Below are positions 53,241-61,798 of a stretch of DNA of 64,000 nt, piece by piece (positions within the stretch are counted from its first letter, which is position 1; the number at the start of each line of letters is the position of its first letter). Both the position numbers and the translations under genes were made by a program. Under the pieces are notes generated by a model. That model saw nothing but the letters and a program-made list of their open reading frames with translations. It was not told the DNA's origin and did not search any database. The stretch is from Rhizobium sp. Root1203 (lineage in GTDB: Bacteria; Pseudomonadota; Alphaproteobacteria; Rhizobiales; Rhizobiaceae). Where the stretch lies: positions 131,501 to 195,500 of the forward strand of contig NZ_LMCW01000023.1 in assembly GCF_001424945.1 (NCBI RefSeq). Direction: 5' to 3'.

Positions 53241-53813
53241 TCAGAGGCTGTCGAGCTTGCTCTGAAGTGCGCGGAGCTGTTCCTTCAGCTCGTCGATGTC
53301 CTTCGCTTCCGCTTTGCGGCTTTCCTTAGCGGGCGGCGTCATGAACGGCGAAAACATTTGCATGGCCTGCTGGAACATTTCGGTGTTGCGACGCACCTGC
53401 TCTTCCACCATCTGCAACGGCAACTGCAGGTTCTTCGTCAGCGGCGTTTCGCCGAAGGCGCGCGTTACCTGCTCCCGCATCTGCGATTGCTGCTCCGTGA
53501 AGGCGCGCATCGAATGCTCAAGGAAGCTCGGAACGACCATCTGCATCTGGTCGCCGTAGTAGGTAATCAGCTGGCGAAGGAATGAAATCGGCAGGAGCGT
53601 GTTGCCCGTCTTCGATTCCTGCTCGAAAATAATCTGTGTTAGTACAGAGTGAGTGATGTCATCGCCGCTCTTGGCGTCCTGGACCGTAAAATCCTCCCCC
53701 TTCTTGACCATCTCCGCCAGGTCTTCCAACGTCACATACGTGCTGGTGCCTGTGTTGTAGAGGCGGCGATTGGCGTATTTCTTGATTACGATCTGACCCT
53801 CGTTCTTCGCCAT
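53241..53813 (-). CDS. phaR: Polyhydroxyalkanoate synthesis repressor
   Basis: A 190-residue regulator of the PHB granule. The N-terminal DNA-binding domain (IVIKKYANRRLYNTGTSTYVTLEDLAEM) is the PHB/PHA accumulation regulator domain; residues 60-110 (LTQIIFEQESKTGNTLLPISFLRQ) form the second conserved region; the C-terminus is charged and coiled-coil-like. PhaR binds PHB and represses phasin and sometimes synthase genes. It is divergent from phaAB with 237 bases between them. The start ATG has a fair ribosome-binding site. Confidence 0.95.
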   Translation of the reverse strand: MAKNEGQIVIKKYANRRLYNTGTSTYVTLEDLAEMVKKGEDFTVQDAKSGDDITHSVLTQIIFEQESKTGNTLLPISFLRQLITYYGDQMQMVVPSFLEHSMRAFTEQQSQMREQVTRAFGETPLTKNLQLPLQMVEEQVRRNTEMFQQAMQMFSPFMTPPAKESRKAEAKDIDELKEQLRALQSKLDSL

Positions 53814-53950
53814 ATCAGTCTCCCAAAACCCGTCTGATTGTCATGAAATTTCCTCCACTTGAGAATGTAGACGCAAAAGAAGCCCGGTGACAATCTCTTT
53901 GTGCGATGCGGCAACCCCTTTTGCGGCAGGCATATTTTGCCCGAATGTAA

Positions 53951-53970
53951 GTTGCTGCGAAAATATGCAG
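53951..53970 (+). promoter_or_regulatory. Possible PhaR-type site upstream of phaA
   Basis: GTTGCTGCGAAAATATGCAG: CTGC and GCAG half-sites spaced by eight bases, in the phaR-phaA gap, with TTGC-type repeats nearby (TTTTGCGGCAGG). TGC/GCA-rich sites are reported for PhaR of Rhodobacter and Paracoccus; proof is lacking here. Confidence 0.35.
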
Positions 53971-54050
53971 ATAGACTCTTGCCGTTTGACTTGGAGATGA
54001 AGCTTTGTCAGTTTCAACCTATATGTGGTGGAGTTAACGAGGAGACCGTC

Positions 54051-55232
54051 ATGACCAGTCCGTCCATCGTCATTGCCAGTGCCGGCCGTACCGCCGTTGG
54101 TTCGTTCAACGGTGCTTTTGCAACTGTTCCGGCCCATGAGTTGGGAGCGGCTGTCGTCAAGGGAGTACTCGAAAGAGCGGGCGTCGACGCCGGGGAGGTG
54201 GATGAGGTTATTCTCGGCCAGGTTCTGCCAGCGGGCGAAGGACAGAATCCCGCGCGTCAGGCCGCAATAAAGGCCGGCGTTCCGAAGGAGGCGACGGCCT
54301 GGGGCGTCAACCAGCTCTGCGGTTCCGGTCTTCGCGCGGTGGCGCTCGGCATGCAGCAGATCGCCCTTGGGGACGCAAAGATCATCGTGGCAGGCGGCCA
54401 GGAATCCATGTCGATGGCGCCGCATGCGGCGCATCTGCGCGGCGGCGTCAAGATGGGCGACATGAAGATGATCGATACCATGATCAAGGACGGTCTTACC
54501 GACGCCTTTTATGGCTATCACATGGGCGTGACCGCCGAGAACATCGCCCGTCAGTGGCAGCTCTCGCGAGACGATCAGGACCAGTTTGCCGTGTCCTCGC
54601 AGAACAAGGCCGAAGCCGCGCAGAAGGCCGGGCGGTTCAAGGACGAGATCATTCCGTACCTCATCCAGACCCGGAAGGGCGATGTGACGGTGGACGCCGA
54701 CGAATACATCCGTCATGGCGCGACGATGGAGGCGATGGGGAAGCTCCGACCGGCGTTCGACAAGGACGGTACCGTTACGGCAGCCAATGCGTCGGGCCTG
54801 AACGACGGTGCTGCTGCGGCCGTTCTGATGACGGAGGCGGAAGCGTCCAGGCGCGGCATTCAACCGCTTGCCCGCATCGTCTCGTGGGCCACCGCCGGCG
54901 TCGATCCGCAGGTCATGGGAACCGGGCCCATCCCGGCCTCGCGCAAGGCGCTGGAGAAGGCTGGCTGGTCGGTCGGCGATCTCGATCTGATCGAGGCGAA
55001 CGAGGCGTTTGCAGCCCAGGCCTGCGCCGTCAACAAGGATCTCGGATGGGATACCGCGATCGTCAACGTCAATGGCGGTGCCATTGCGATCGGGCATCCG
55101 ATCGGCGCATCCGGTGCCCGGGTTCTCAATACGCTGCTGTTCGAGATGAAGCGCCGCGGCGCCAAGAAGGGACTGGCAACGCTCTGCATCGGCGGCGGCA
55201 TGGGCGTCGCGATGTGCTTTGAAACGCTTTGA
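54051..55232 (+). CDS. phaA: Acetyl-CoA acetyltransferase (beta-ketothiolase)
   Basis: PhaA condenses two acetyl-CoA to acetoacetyl-CoA for polyhydroxybutyrate. The 393-residue thiolase has the acyl-enzyme cysteine in NQLCGSGLRA, the second motif GHPIGASGAR, and the C-terminal cysteine in CIGGGMGVAM. The ATG at 54051 follows AGGAGACC at a good distance. phaB follows 68 bases on, with a hairpin in between. Confidence 0.97.
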   Translation: MTSPSIVIASAGRTAVGSFNGAFATVPAHELGAAVVKGVLERAGVDAGEVDEVILGQVLPAGEGQNPARQAAIKAGVPKEATAWGVNQLCGSGLRAVALGMQQIALGDAKIIVAGGQESMSMAPHAAHLRGGVKMGDMKMIDTMIKDGLTDAFYGYHMGVTAENIARQWQLSRDDQDQFAVSSQNKAEAAQKAGRFKDEIIPYLIQTRKGDVTVDADEYIRHGATMEAMGKLRPAFDKDGTVTAANASGLNDGAAAAVLMTEAEASRRGIQPLARIVSWATAGVDPQVMGTGPIPASRKALEKAGWSVGDLDLIEANEAFAAQACAVNKDLGWDTAIVNVNGGAIAIGHPIGASGARVLNTLLFEMKRRGAKKGLATLCIGGGMGVAMCFETL

Positions 55233-55259
55233 ATAGCCTGCATTTCATGTCTTGATCGA

Positions 55260-55279
55260 GCTCCACAGCATAGTGGAGC
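55260..55279 (+). promoter_or_regulatory. Hairpin in the phaA-phaB gap
   Basis: GCTCCAC, AGCATA, GTGGAGC: a 7-bp stem in the 68-base gap. It may adjust the amounts of the two enzymes or protect the phaA mRNA end. No terminator T-run. Confidence 0.4.
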
Positions 55280-55300
55280 CTTAAACAGGGGGAGCGGAAC

Positions 55301-56026
55301 ATGAGCAGAATAGCTGTTGTCACCGGCGGTACGCGAGGGATCGGCGCCGCAATTTCGATGGCGCTGAAGAATGCCGGCTATAGGGTTGCCGCCAATTATG
55401 CCGGCAACGATGAGAAGGCGAAGGCCTTCCACGACGTGACAGGCATTCCGGTGTTCAAGTGGGACGTGTCCGACTACATGGGTTGCGGCGAAGGCATTGC
55501 CAAGGTGGAGGCGGAACTCGGTCCCGTGGAAGTGCTCGTCAACAATGCTGGCATCACCCGGGACGCGATGTTCCACAAGATGACGCCGCAGCAGTGGCAC
55601 GAGGTCGTCAACACCAATCTGACGGGCCTCTTCAACATGACGCACCAAGTATGGGGCGGCATGCGTGAACGCAGCTTCGGGCGTATCGTCAACATCTCTT
55701 CGATCAACGGTCAGAAGGGCCAAATGGGGCAGGCGAATTATTCCGCTGCAAAGGCGGGCGACCTTGGATTTACCAAGGCGCTGGCCCAGGAAGGGGCGGC
55801 CAAGAACATTACCGTCAACGCGATCTGCCCTGGCTACATCGGTACGGAGATGGTGCTTGCTGTTCCGGAGAAGGTACTGAACGAGCGGATTATTCCGCAG
55901 ATTCCGGTGGGGCGGCTCGGAGAGCCTGAGGAAGTCGCACGCTGCGTCGTTTTTCTCGTCTCGGACGATGCCGGCTTCATCACCGGGTCAACGTTGAGCG
56001 CCAACGGCGGACAGCTTTTCGTTTAG
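55301..56026 (+). CDS. phaB: Acetoacetyl-CoA reductase
   Basis: PhaB reduces acetoacetyl-CoA to (R)-3-hydroxybutyryl-CoA with NADPH. The 241-residue short-chain dehydrogenase has VTGGTRGIGAAIS (cofactor loop), NNAGITRDAMFHKMTPQQW and YSAAKAG with the catalytic Tyr and Lys. The start is preceded by GGGGGAGCGGAAC. It is the downstream gene of phaAB; the polymerase phaC is not in the window. Its stop overlaps the stop of a small convergent ORF. Confidence 0.97.
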   Translation: MSRIAVVTGGTRGIGAAISMALKNAGYRVAANYAGNDEKAKAFHDVTGIPVFKWDVSDYMGCGEGIAKVEAELGPVEVLVNNAGITRDAMFHKMTPQQWHEVVNTNLTGLFNMTHQVWGGMRERSFGRIVNISSINGQKGQMGQANYSAAKAGDLGFTKALAQEGAAKNITVNAICPGYIGTEMVLAVPEKVLNERIIPQIPVGRLGEPEEVARCVVFLVSDDAGFITGSTLSANGGQLFV

Positions 56027-56175
56027 CGGATCGAGGCCGTGTGATCACTGTCGCGGTTGTCGCTTTGCTGCGAATAGCCGTATGCTGTGTTGCGGGCTTC
56101 ATATGGATTGAGCGAGGCGGCATAGGCTGCGAGCGCGATCGTCAGGAATGCCGCCGCGCCGATGATTCTGGTCAT
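56023..56175 (-). CDS. Small secreted or membrane-anchored protein, 50 residues
   Basis: A short gene with an excellent ribosome-binding site (GGGAG, 8 nt before the ATG). The N-terminus (TRIIGAAAFLTIALAAYAAS) is a signal peptide or transmembrane segment, the tail is hydrophilic and Tyr/Asn/Asp rich. Convergent with phaB, with which it shares bases at the stop. Function unknown; the style resembles small rhizobial proteins of unknown function. Confidence 0.55.
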   Translation of the reverse strand: MTRIIGAAAFLTIALAAYAASLNPYEARNTAYGYSQQSDNRDSDHTASIR

Positions 56176-56260
56176 GCTGATAACTCCCGATTCCGGTGAG
56201 AGCATTCGTGCTGCAGGGTAGTGTCGATATTGGGGCCGATTTGAGGAATTGTTCGGTCGC

Positions 56261-56407
56261 TCAACCGTTTGGTCGTTGACGGTCCCTGGCCTTTACCGGA
56301 ATCTTCTGCATCGCCCGGGCTTCGCTGCGCCATGCGGCAGCCGCCGTCAGAATAAAAGCGGTCGAGACGAGGATGGCCAGCGCCGAGTTCAAGAGGATGT
56401 GAGTCAT
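56261..56407 (-). CDS. Small single-pass membrane protein, 48 residues
   Basis: An open frame beginning ATG at 56407, with AAAGGA 9 nt upstream, and ending TGA at 56261. Residues 4-25 are hydrophobic (ILLNSALAILVSTAFILTAA), then a basic tail WRSEARAMQKIPVKARDRQ follows. Positive-inside topology suggests Nout. Lies in tandem with the 50-residue gene downstream, 86 bases apart. Unknown function; could be a small stress protein. Confidence 0.5.
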   Translation of the reverse strand: MTHILLNSALAILVSTAFILTAAAAWRSEARAMQKIPVKARDRQRPNG

Positions 56408-56540
56408 GAGCCTATTCCTTTCGAGCACGCCGGCGACTGATTGCGCCGACGCTGTTCACGAGAGAAATATGCGCCTGAGACCCATGGTTCGATAGATTGT
56501 CCTTTGGCGACCGACTGTCAGCGCAGCATTGACAATGCGA

Positions 56541-57692
56541 CTAAGCTGCCTTGCCGCTGATCCAGGTTCGCGTGACTTGGATGTCGTCCGTTATATGGAC
56601 GAGATCGGCGCGCGCACCAGGCGTCAGGCGGCCACGGTCTTCCAGACGAAGGAAACGCGCGGGGTAGAGCGTGGCCATGCGCAGGGCCTCGGCAAGCGTC
56701 AGGTCCAGATAGGTGACCCCATAGCGGATGGTCGACGCCATATCGACATCCGAGCCGGCGAGCGTACCGTCCGAAAGCACCAGCTTTGAGCAGAAACCAC
56801 CCTTCTCGCGCCGAACGGTACGGCCGTTCAACACAAACTCGTCGCGCTCCGAGCCGACGAGCGACATGGCATCGGTGACGAAAAAGAGCTTTCCTTCGCC
56901 GCGTTTTGCACGCAGTGCAGTTCGGAGGGCTTTCGGATTCACATGATGACCGTCGGCAATGATGCCGCACCAGACCGCAGGGTGATCGATTGCGGCGCCG
57001 ACCAATCCTGGAGCGCGATGTCCCATTTGGCTCATGGCGTTGAACAGATGGGTCACACCGCGCGCGCCTGCGTCGAAGCGGTTCTCTGCTGCTTCGCTGG
57101 AGCAATCGGAATGGCCGATGCTGACGACGATGCCTGCTTCACTCAGCTCGTGTACCTGCTTCGATGTGACCTGTTCTGCGGCCATCGTTACCATGAGCGT
57201 GCCGATCGCTTGTTTGGCCGCGATAAGGGTTCGGACGTCCTTATCCTCGACCGGGCGCATCAGCTCGGCGAGATGCGCGCCTTTGCGTGCCGGAGCAAGA
57301 TGAGGACCCTCGAGATGCAGACCGGCCACACCGCGGTTTGCTTCCACAGCCTCCTTGGCGGCTTCGAGGGCCATCAGGGTTGAATCTGCCGTGTCTGTGA
57401 TCAGCGTCGGCAACAGCGCGGTGGTGCCGTATGGCCGGTGACCATCCGCGATCATGTACATCGAGCTTGCGGACGGCTCATCGTTGAGCATCCGACCGCC
57501 GCCGCCGTTTACCTGGGCGTCGATGAAGCCGGCCGAAAGCACGCCGCCGTCCAGCCGGATTATCTCACCATCCGGAAGGTCATTGGCGGCGGCAATTGTG
57601 TCGATGCGCCCATCGGAGATGACGAGCGCCCTGTCGTCGTGGAAGCGCTCGCCATCAAAGATGCGTGCACCGGCGATGATCTTGCGGAGCAT
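56541..57692 (-). CDS. nagA: N-acetylglucosamine-6-phosphate deacetylase
   Basis: NagA removes acetate from GlcNAc-6-P in amino-sugar catabolism. The 383-residue amidohydrolase has LSAGFIDAQVNGGGG, HLEGPHLAPARKGAH (metal-binding Glu), SIGHSDCSSEAA and the Asp in VTDAMSLVG. Overlaps the SIS gene by one base (TGATG). It is the last gene of the GntR-SIS-nagA operon. Length normal. Confidence 0.95.
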   Translation of the reverse strand: MLRKIIAGARIFDGERFHDDRALVISDGRIDTIAAANDLPDGEIIRLDGGVLSAGFIDAQVNGGGGRMLNDEPSASSMYMIADGHRPYGTTALLPTLITDTADSTLMALEAAKEAVEANRGVAGLHLEGPHLAPARKGAHLAELMRPVEDKDVRTLIAAKQAIGTLMVTMAAEQVTSKQVHELSEAGIVVSIGHSDCSSEAAENRFDAGARGVTHLFNAMSQMGHRAPGLVGAAIDHPAVWCGIIADGHHVNPKALRTALRAKRGEGKLFFVTDAMSLVGSERDEFVLNGRTVRREKGGFCSKLVLSDGTLAGSDVDMASTIRYGVTYLDLTLAEALRMATLYPARFLRLEDRGRLTPGARADLVHITDDIQVTRTWISGKAA

Positions 57693-58723
57693 CAGACCGT
57701 CTCCGTGACCTTGAGGAGGTTTGCCGGCTTGTCGGGATCGAAACCCTTGCGACGCGTCACCGATTCGATCAGGCGGTAGTACACAAGCAGCGAAACGAGC
57801 GGATCCAGAAGGCCGTTGCCGGTGGTCGGCACACGCAGATTGATCCCGGCCAGCGGCTGCGACGAGAAGGGAACGGTGGTCGCGCCGAGCTTCTGCAGGC
57901 GTTCGAGTGCCTGTGCGTTATTGCCATAGGCCGCGTCGTCCGGTGTAAAGGCAACGATCGGGAAACCGGGCTGCACGAGCCGCATCGGGCCATGCATCAA
58001 TTCTGCCAGCGAGAAGGCTTCCGCGTGCAGGCCAGCGGTTTCCTTGGCCTTGAGCGCAGCCTCGAGAGCAATTGCGAAAGCGGGACCGCGACCGCCTGTG
58101 TAGAGCGACGTGGCGTTGAAGAGGACATCCTCGGCTGCTGCCGTGTCTATTCCTGCCGTTGCCAGCAGCGCCTCGGGAAGCTTGTCCAGCGCCGAATGCA
58201 GATCACGCTTGCCGCCGATTGCCGCCGTCACGCCGGAGAGGGCCGCAACGGAGGCGATGAAGGACTTTGTCGCGGCGACGCTCTTTTCGGCACCCGCATT
58301 GAGGCCGAGCACGATGTCTGCCTGCTTGGCCAGCGGACTGTCTGTAACGTTGACGACGGCGATGGTCGTTGCGCCACCGCGTTTTGCCGCTTCCTGCAGC
58401 GCGACGATGTCGGGACTCGCGCCTGACTGGGACACGGTGAAGTGGACGCCGTTCTTCAGATGCAGTGGCGCACCATAGACGGAGGCGATCGAGGGGCCGA
58501 CCGAGGCAACCGGCACACCGCAGGTGATCTCGAACAGATATTTGAAGAAGGTTGCAGCATGATCGGAAGAGCCGCGCGCAGCTGTCGTGACCACGCTCGG
58601 GGCGTTTGAGGAAAAGAGCTTGGCGATCTCATCGAAAACCGGCTTTTCTTTCTGCAGGAGCGTTGCCACGACATCCGGCGACTGGCCGGCCTCTTGCAAC
58701 ATCAGCGACTGTGTTTCACTCAT
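57692..58723 (-). CDS. SIS-domain protein, glucosamine-6-phosphate deaminase-like
   Basis: A 343-residue protein with two SIS domains, like the isomerase half of GlmS but without the glutamine amidotransferase domain. TTAARGSSDHAATFFKYLFE and SQSGASPDIVALQEAAKRGG bind phosphosugar, GRGPAFAIALEAALKAKETAG and LAELMHGPMRLVQPGF are the second unit. Such proteins in nag operons lacking nagB serve as the GlcN-6-P deaminase (NagB-II/AgaS). ATGA overlap with the GntR gene upstream and a one-base overlap with nagA downstream suggest a tight operon. Confidence 0.9.
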   Translation of the reverse strand: MSETQSLMLQEAGQSPDVVATLLQKEKPVFDEIAKLFSSNAPSVVTTAARGSSDHAATFFKYLFEITCGVPVASVGPSIASVYGAPLHLKNGVHFTVSQSGASPDIVALQEAAKRGGATTIAVVNVTDSPLAKQADIVLGLNAGAEKSVAATKSFIASVAALSGVTAAIGGKRDLHSALDKLPEALLATAGIDTAAAEDVLFNATSLYTGGRGPAFAIALEAALKAKETAGLHAEAFSLAELMHGPMRLVQPGFPIVAFTPDDAAYGNNAQALERLQKLGATTVPFSSQPLAGINLRVPTTGNGLLDPLVSLLVYYRLIESVTRRKGFDPDKPANLLKVTETV

Positions 58724-59493
58724 AGGTCGTCTCCAATTCTCAATTCTGCTACGAAATCATATGCATCGCCGCGATAGTGCGAGCGGGTGTATTCAACGAC
58801 GCGCTGGTCATCCAGCCGCGAAATGCGCTCGATCAGAAGCGCAGGCGCTCCCGGTTTGACATCGAGGGCGGCGGCCGATGACGGATCGAGGGTAACGGCC
58901 GTCAGCCTCTGCAGGGCGCGCACGGGCCGGTGACCGCTTGCAGCGAGCGCTTCATAGAGCGAGTCCTCACCGCCACCGTTTTCACCGAGGAATTTGATTG
59001 GGACCACCGAGCGGTCGATTGCAAGCGGCAGGCCGTCGGCGAGGCGCAGGCGGTCAAGGCGAAGGACCCGCTCGTCGATGCCGAGACCGAGCAGGAAAGC
59101 CTCTTCGGGCGAGGGCGTGTTGATGGTGCGGGCCATGATTTTTGCAGCGGGTACGCGGCCGCGAGAACGCATGTCGGCGGAGAAGGAGGAAAGTCGCCAC
59201 AGCGACTGCTCCATGCGCTCCACCTTGCTGGACACGAAAGTGCCGCTGCCGTGGCGCGATTCGAGGGTGCCGGTGTTCAGGAGGTCGCGATAAGCGGTAC
59301 GCACGGTAACGCGCCCGACCTGCAAGGCTTCGGCCAGATCGCGTTCGCTGGGCAGAGCCGCGCCCGGTTTCAGGAGCCCCTCCTGCACCAATCCGGTGAG
59401 AGCCTGCGCAAGACGCCTGTAGAGCGGCCCGGTGCGGGTTCCATCGCGCAGGCCGCGGCTATCGATCTCTGCTATCAGACTGGTTCTATCCAT
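58720..59493 (-). CDS. GntR-family (HutC-type) transcriptional regulator
   Basis: A 257-residue repressor: winged HTH LYRRLAQALTGLVQEGLLKPGAALPSERDLAEAL...VGRVTVRTAYRDLL (split across residues 24-70), then a UTRA ligand domain with LRLDRLRLADGLPLAIDRSVVP and YTRSHYRGDAYDFV. Its position as the first gene of a GlcNAc operon suggests it senses amino-sugar phosphates, like NagQ/NagR/DasR. The start at 59493 lies within possible operator palindromes; the upstream ATG at 59529 is less likely. Confidence 0.9.
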   Translation of the reverse strand: MDRTSLIAEIDSRGLRDGTRTGPLYRRLAQALTGLVQEGLLKPGAALPSERDLAEALQVGRVTVRTAYRDLLNTGTLESRHGSGTFVSSKVERMEQSLWRLSSFSADMRSRGRVPAAKIMARTINTPSPEEAFLLGLGIDERVLRLDRLRLADGLPLAIDRSVVPIKFLGENGGGEDSLYEALAASGHRPVRALQRLTAVTLDPSSAAALDVKPGAPALLIERISRLDDQRVVEYTRSHYRGDAYDFVAELRIGDDL

Positions 59494-59523
59494 GGCGTGT
59501 AAATAGAACCTATTTGGAACCAA
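59482..59523 (-). promoter_or_regulatory. Candidate operators for the GntR regulator
   Basis: An inverted repeat GGTTCTAT (59482-59489) with ATAGAACC (59503-59510), separated by 13 bases, spans the start codon, and TTGGAACCAA (59514-59523) follows as a second dyad. Overlap with the start codon suits autorepression. Confidence 0.5.
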
Positions 59524-59548
59524 TTGCAAGCCAAAAATAGATTAAGAC

Positions 59549-59575
59549 AAAAACCCCCGCAGCTGCCTGCGAGGG
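59549..59575 (-). terminator. Terminator for galM
   Basis: On the minus strand CCCTCGCAG, loop, CTGCGGGGG (one G-U pair), then TTTTT. It lies 60 bases past the galM stop and close to the GntR promoter. Confidence 0.85.
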
Positions 59576-59637
59576 TCCGATGAGCGGTTATGGATGTCGT
59601 CGAGCGCGGCGACCGCATACGTCGCCGGAGGCTGCGG

Positions 59638-60660
59638 TCAGTTCTTCGAGAAAATGTAATCGGTTTCCTGTCGCAGCACTTCTCCTGGGCGAACAACCGC
59701 GCTCGGGAAGCCTTCGTGGTTGATCGCGTCTGGCCAGATCTGCGTTTCGAGGCAGAAGCCGGCGAAGGGACCGTACGTGCGGCCGCCGATCCCCGGCACC
59801 GGTACGCTGAGTTTGAAGGCAGCGTAGAACTGCACACCCGGCTCCGTCGTTCGCACTTCCATCGAAACGCCGGAGTGCAGGCTGCGGGCAAGCGCCACGG
59901 AACGCTTGGCGGTGCGTTCGTTCGAGAGGCAGAAATTGTGATCGTAAAGCGCCTGCTGGTCGCCATCGAAGCGTTTCATCGAGGACATCTCACGGAAGTC
60001 GAAGACCGTGCCTTCCACCGGACGCACTTCTCCGGTCGGAATCTGTCTTTCATCGGTCACCAGATAGCCGTCTGCGGCGATCATGATGTCGTGACCGAGA
60101 GTGTCTTCGCGGCCGTCGAGATTGAAATAGGCATGCTGGCAGACGTTCGCGAGCGTCGGCTGGTCAGTCGTCGTCTCGTAGGTGACCGATAACTCACCCT
60201 CGCCGTGCACCCGGTAGGTAGCCAGGATCGTGCTGTTGCCGGGATATCCGCCGCGGCCGTCAGCGTCGACAATCTTCAAAACGACGCGATCGACGTCGTG
60301 CTCGACGATCGTCCAGTTGCGCTTGGCGATATTGTCGGTACCGCCATGAAGATGCGTAATGCCATTCTCGTTCAGGTCCAGCTGATGATCCTTGCCGTCC
60401 AGCGTGAACTTGCCGCTGCCGATACGATTGGCACAGCGACCCGGAGTCGCGCCGAAATAGGAGGAGTGAACGGGGTAGCTGTCGAAGCTGTCAAACCCGA
60501 GGGTAAGCGGCGCGTCATGCCCTTCGAGACGCAGATCCTGGATCACGGCGCCCCACGTCATCACCTTGGCCGTCAGGCCGCCGCCCTTGATCTCGACGCG
60601 ATAGACGGCTTCGCCCGTCGTGGTTTGCCCGAAAACTTCCCGCTTCAATGTGTCCGCCAT
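59638..60660 (-). CDS. galM: Aldose 1-epimerase (galactose mutarotase)
   Basis: A 340-residue galactose-mutarotase fold protein. SSYFGATPGRCANRIGSGKF and HLHGG with NIAKRNW bear catalytic residues; YFNLDGREDTL (NL-G motif) and the carboxylate CLETQIWPDAINH follow. The ATG at 60660 fits the family's N-terminus; upstream frame adds 89 unrelated residues. The gene stands alone, divergent from nothing nearby, and is followed by a terminator. Confidence 0.94.
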   Translation of the reverse strand: MADTLKREVFGQTTTGEAVYRVEIKGGGLTAKVMTWGAVIQDLRLEGHDAPLTLGFDSFDSYPVHSSYFGATPGRCANRIGSGKFTLDGKDHQLDLNENGITHLHGGTDNIAKRNWTIVEHDVDRVVLKIVDADGRGGYPGNSTILATYRVHGEGELSVTYETTTDQPTLANVCQHAYFNLDGREDTLGHDIMIAADGYLVTDERQIPTGEVRPVEGTVFDFREMSSMKRFDGDQQALYDHNFCLSNERTAKRSVALARSLHSGVSMEVRTTEPGVQFYAAFKLSVPVPGIGGRTYGPFAGFCLETQIWPDAINHEGFPSAVVRPGEVLRQETDYIFSKN

Positions 60661-60763
60661 CACGACCGTCCTAATGTATCTTTTATGAGGCCCGGAACCT
60701 GCCTCCATTTGCCTCAAACCGCAACCGCCACGAGACAAAAAACAAGCGCCGTCAGCGAGATGC

Positions 60764-61687
60764 TCAGCCGTCCTCGCCGATGTCGGCAAGGTCGTAGGAT
60801 GTCGTCTGGTAGATCTCGTTGATCCAGTTGCCGAACAGCAGATGTGCATGGCTTCGCCAGCGGTTCTGCGGAGCGAGCGATGGATCGTTGTGGGGAAAAT
60901 AGTTCTGCGGCATCTTGATCGGCACACCGGCGTTCACATCGCGGAAATACTCGTCGGCAAGCGAGGTAGAGTCATATTCGACGTGGTTGAATATGTAGAG
61001 CCGCTTGCCCCTTTCCTCGTGCACGAGGCAAACGCCCATCTCGCTCGATTCCATGAGGATCTCGAGGTCTGGCGATTTCTCGATGTCCGGGCGACGCACT
61101 TCGGTCCAGCGCGATACCGGGACTTCGAAATTGTCAGAAAAACCGTTGAGATAAACCGATGACGGCGAAAGGTTCTTGTGACGGTAGACGCCGAACGCCT
61201 TCTCCTTGAGTTCGTGCTTTGGGACGCCATGGAAGTGATAGATGGCGGCCATTGCGCCCCAGCATACGTTCATCGTCGAATGGACGTTGGTTCGCGTCCA
61301 GTCGAAAATCTGCTGCATTTCGCCCCAATAAGTAACGTCTTCATAGGGCAGCGTTTCAATCGGCGCGCCTGTGATAATGAAGCCGTCGAACTTCCGATGC
61401 TTCACTTCCTCCCATGTTTGGTAGAAGGAAAGAAGATGTTCCTCCGCAGTGTTCTTGGCCTTGTGGTTTCCGACCCGCACGAGCGACAGCTCGACCTGCA
61501 GCGGCGAGGCGCCGACAAGGCGTGCCATCTGCAGCTCGGTCTTGATCTTGTTGGGCATGAGATTGAGAAGCCCGATCTGCAGGGGACGGATGTCCTGACG
61601 GATCGCTTCCGTCTCGGTCATCACGCGCACACCTTCCTGAACCAGGGTTTCAAAGGCGGGCAGAGTATCGGGAATCTTGATGGGCAT
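60764..61687 (-). CDS. metA: Homoserine O-acetyltransferase (MetA family)
   Basis: The first committed enzyme of methionine synthesis, 307 residues, MetA (HTS) fold. MPIKIPDTLPAFETLVQEGV is the standard start, STMNVCWGAM contains the catalytic Cys142, and FDGFIITGAPIETL places glutamate at position 111. In MetA a glutamate there is reported to select acetyl-CoA, glycine succinyl-CoA, so an acetyltransferase is predicted. A SAM-II riboswitch lies upstream and would shut expression off when S-adenosylmethionine is abundant. GTG 61696 is an alternative start. Confidence 0.95.
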   Translation of the reverse strand: MPIKIPDTLPAFETLVQEGVRVMTETEAIRQDIRPLQIGLLNLMPNKIKTELQMARLVGASPLQVELSLVRVGNHKAKNTAEEHLLSFYQTWEEVKHRKFDGFIITGAPIETLPYEDVTYWGEMQQIFDWTRTNVHSTMNVCWGAMAAIYHFHGVPKHELKEKAFGVYRHKNLSPSSVYLNGFSDNFEVPVSRWTEVRRPDIEKSPDLEILMESSEMGVCLVHEERGKRLYIFNHVEYDSTSLADEYFRDVNAGVPIKMPQNYFPHNDPSLAPQNRWRSHAHLLFGNWINEIYQTTSYDLADIGEDG

Positions 61688-61734
61688 TGCGGTCACTCGA
61701 TGAAAAAACGAAAATATCGCTATCGGTCCGCACG

Positions 61735-61793
61735 CGGCCCTTTAGCAACTTCTTTAACGTGGCTGCAAGCCGGCCGGCCAAATCACCACGGAG
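61735..61793 (-). promoter_or_regulatory. SAM-II riboswitch upstream of metA
   Basis: On the minus strand the conserved core of the metA motif appears: GTGGTGATTTGG (61789-61778), CGGCTTGCAGCCACGTTAAA (61771-61752) and GCTAAAGGG (61746-61738), the pseudoknot that binds S-adenosylmethionine in SAM-II. It lies about 50 bases before metA, with a promoter just upstream. When SAM is bound the ribosome-binding region is expected to be masked. Confidence 0.93.
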
Positions 61794-61798
61794 TGCCT

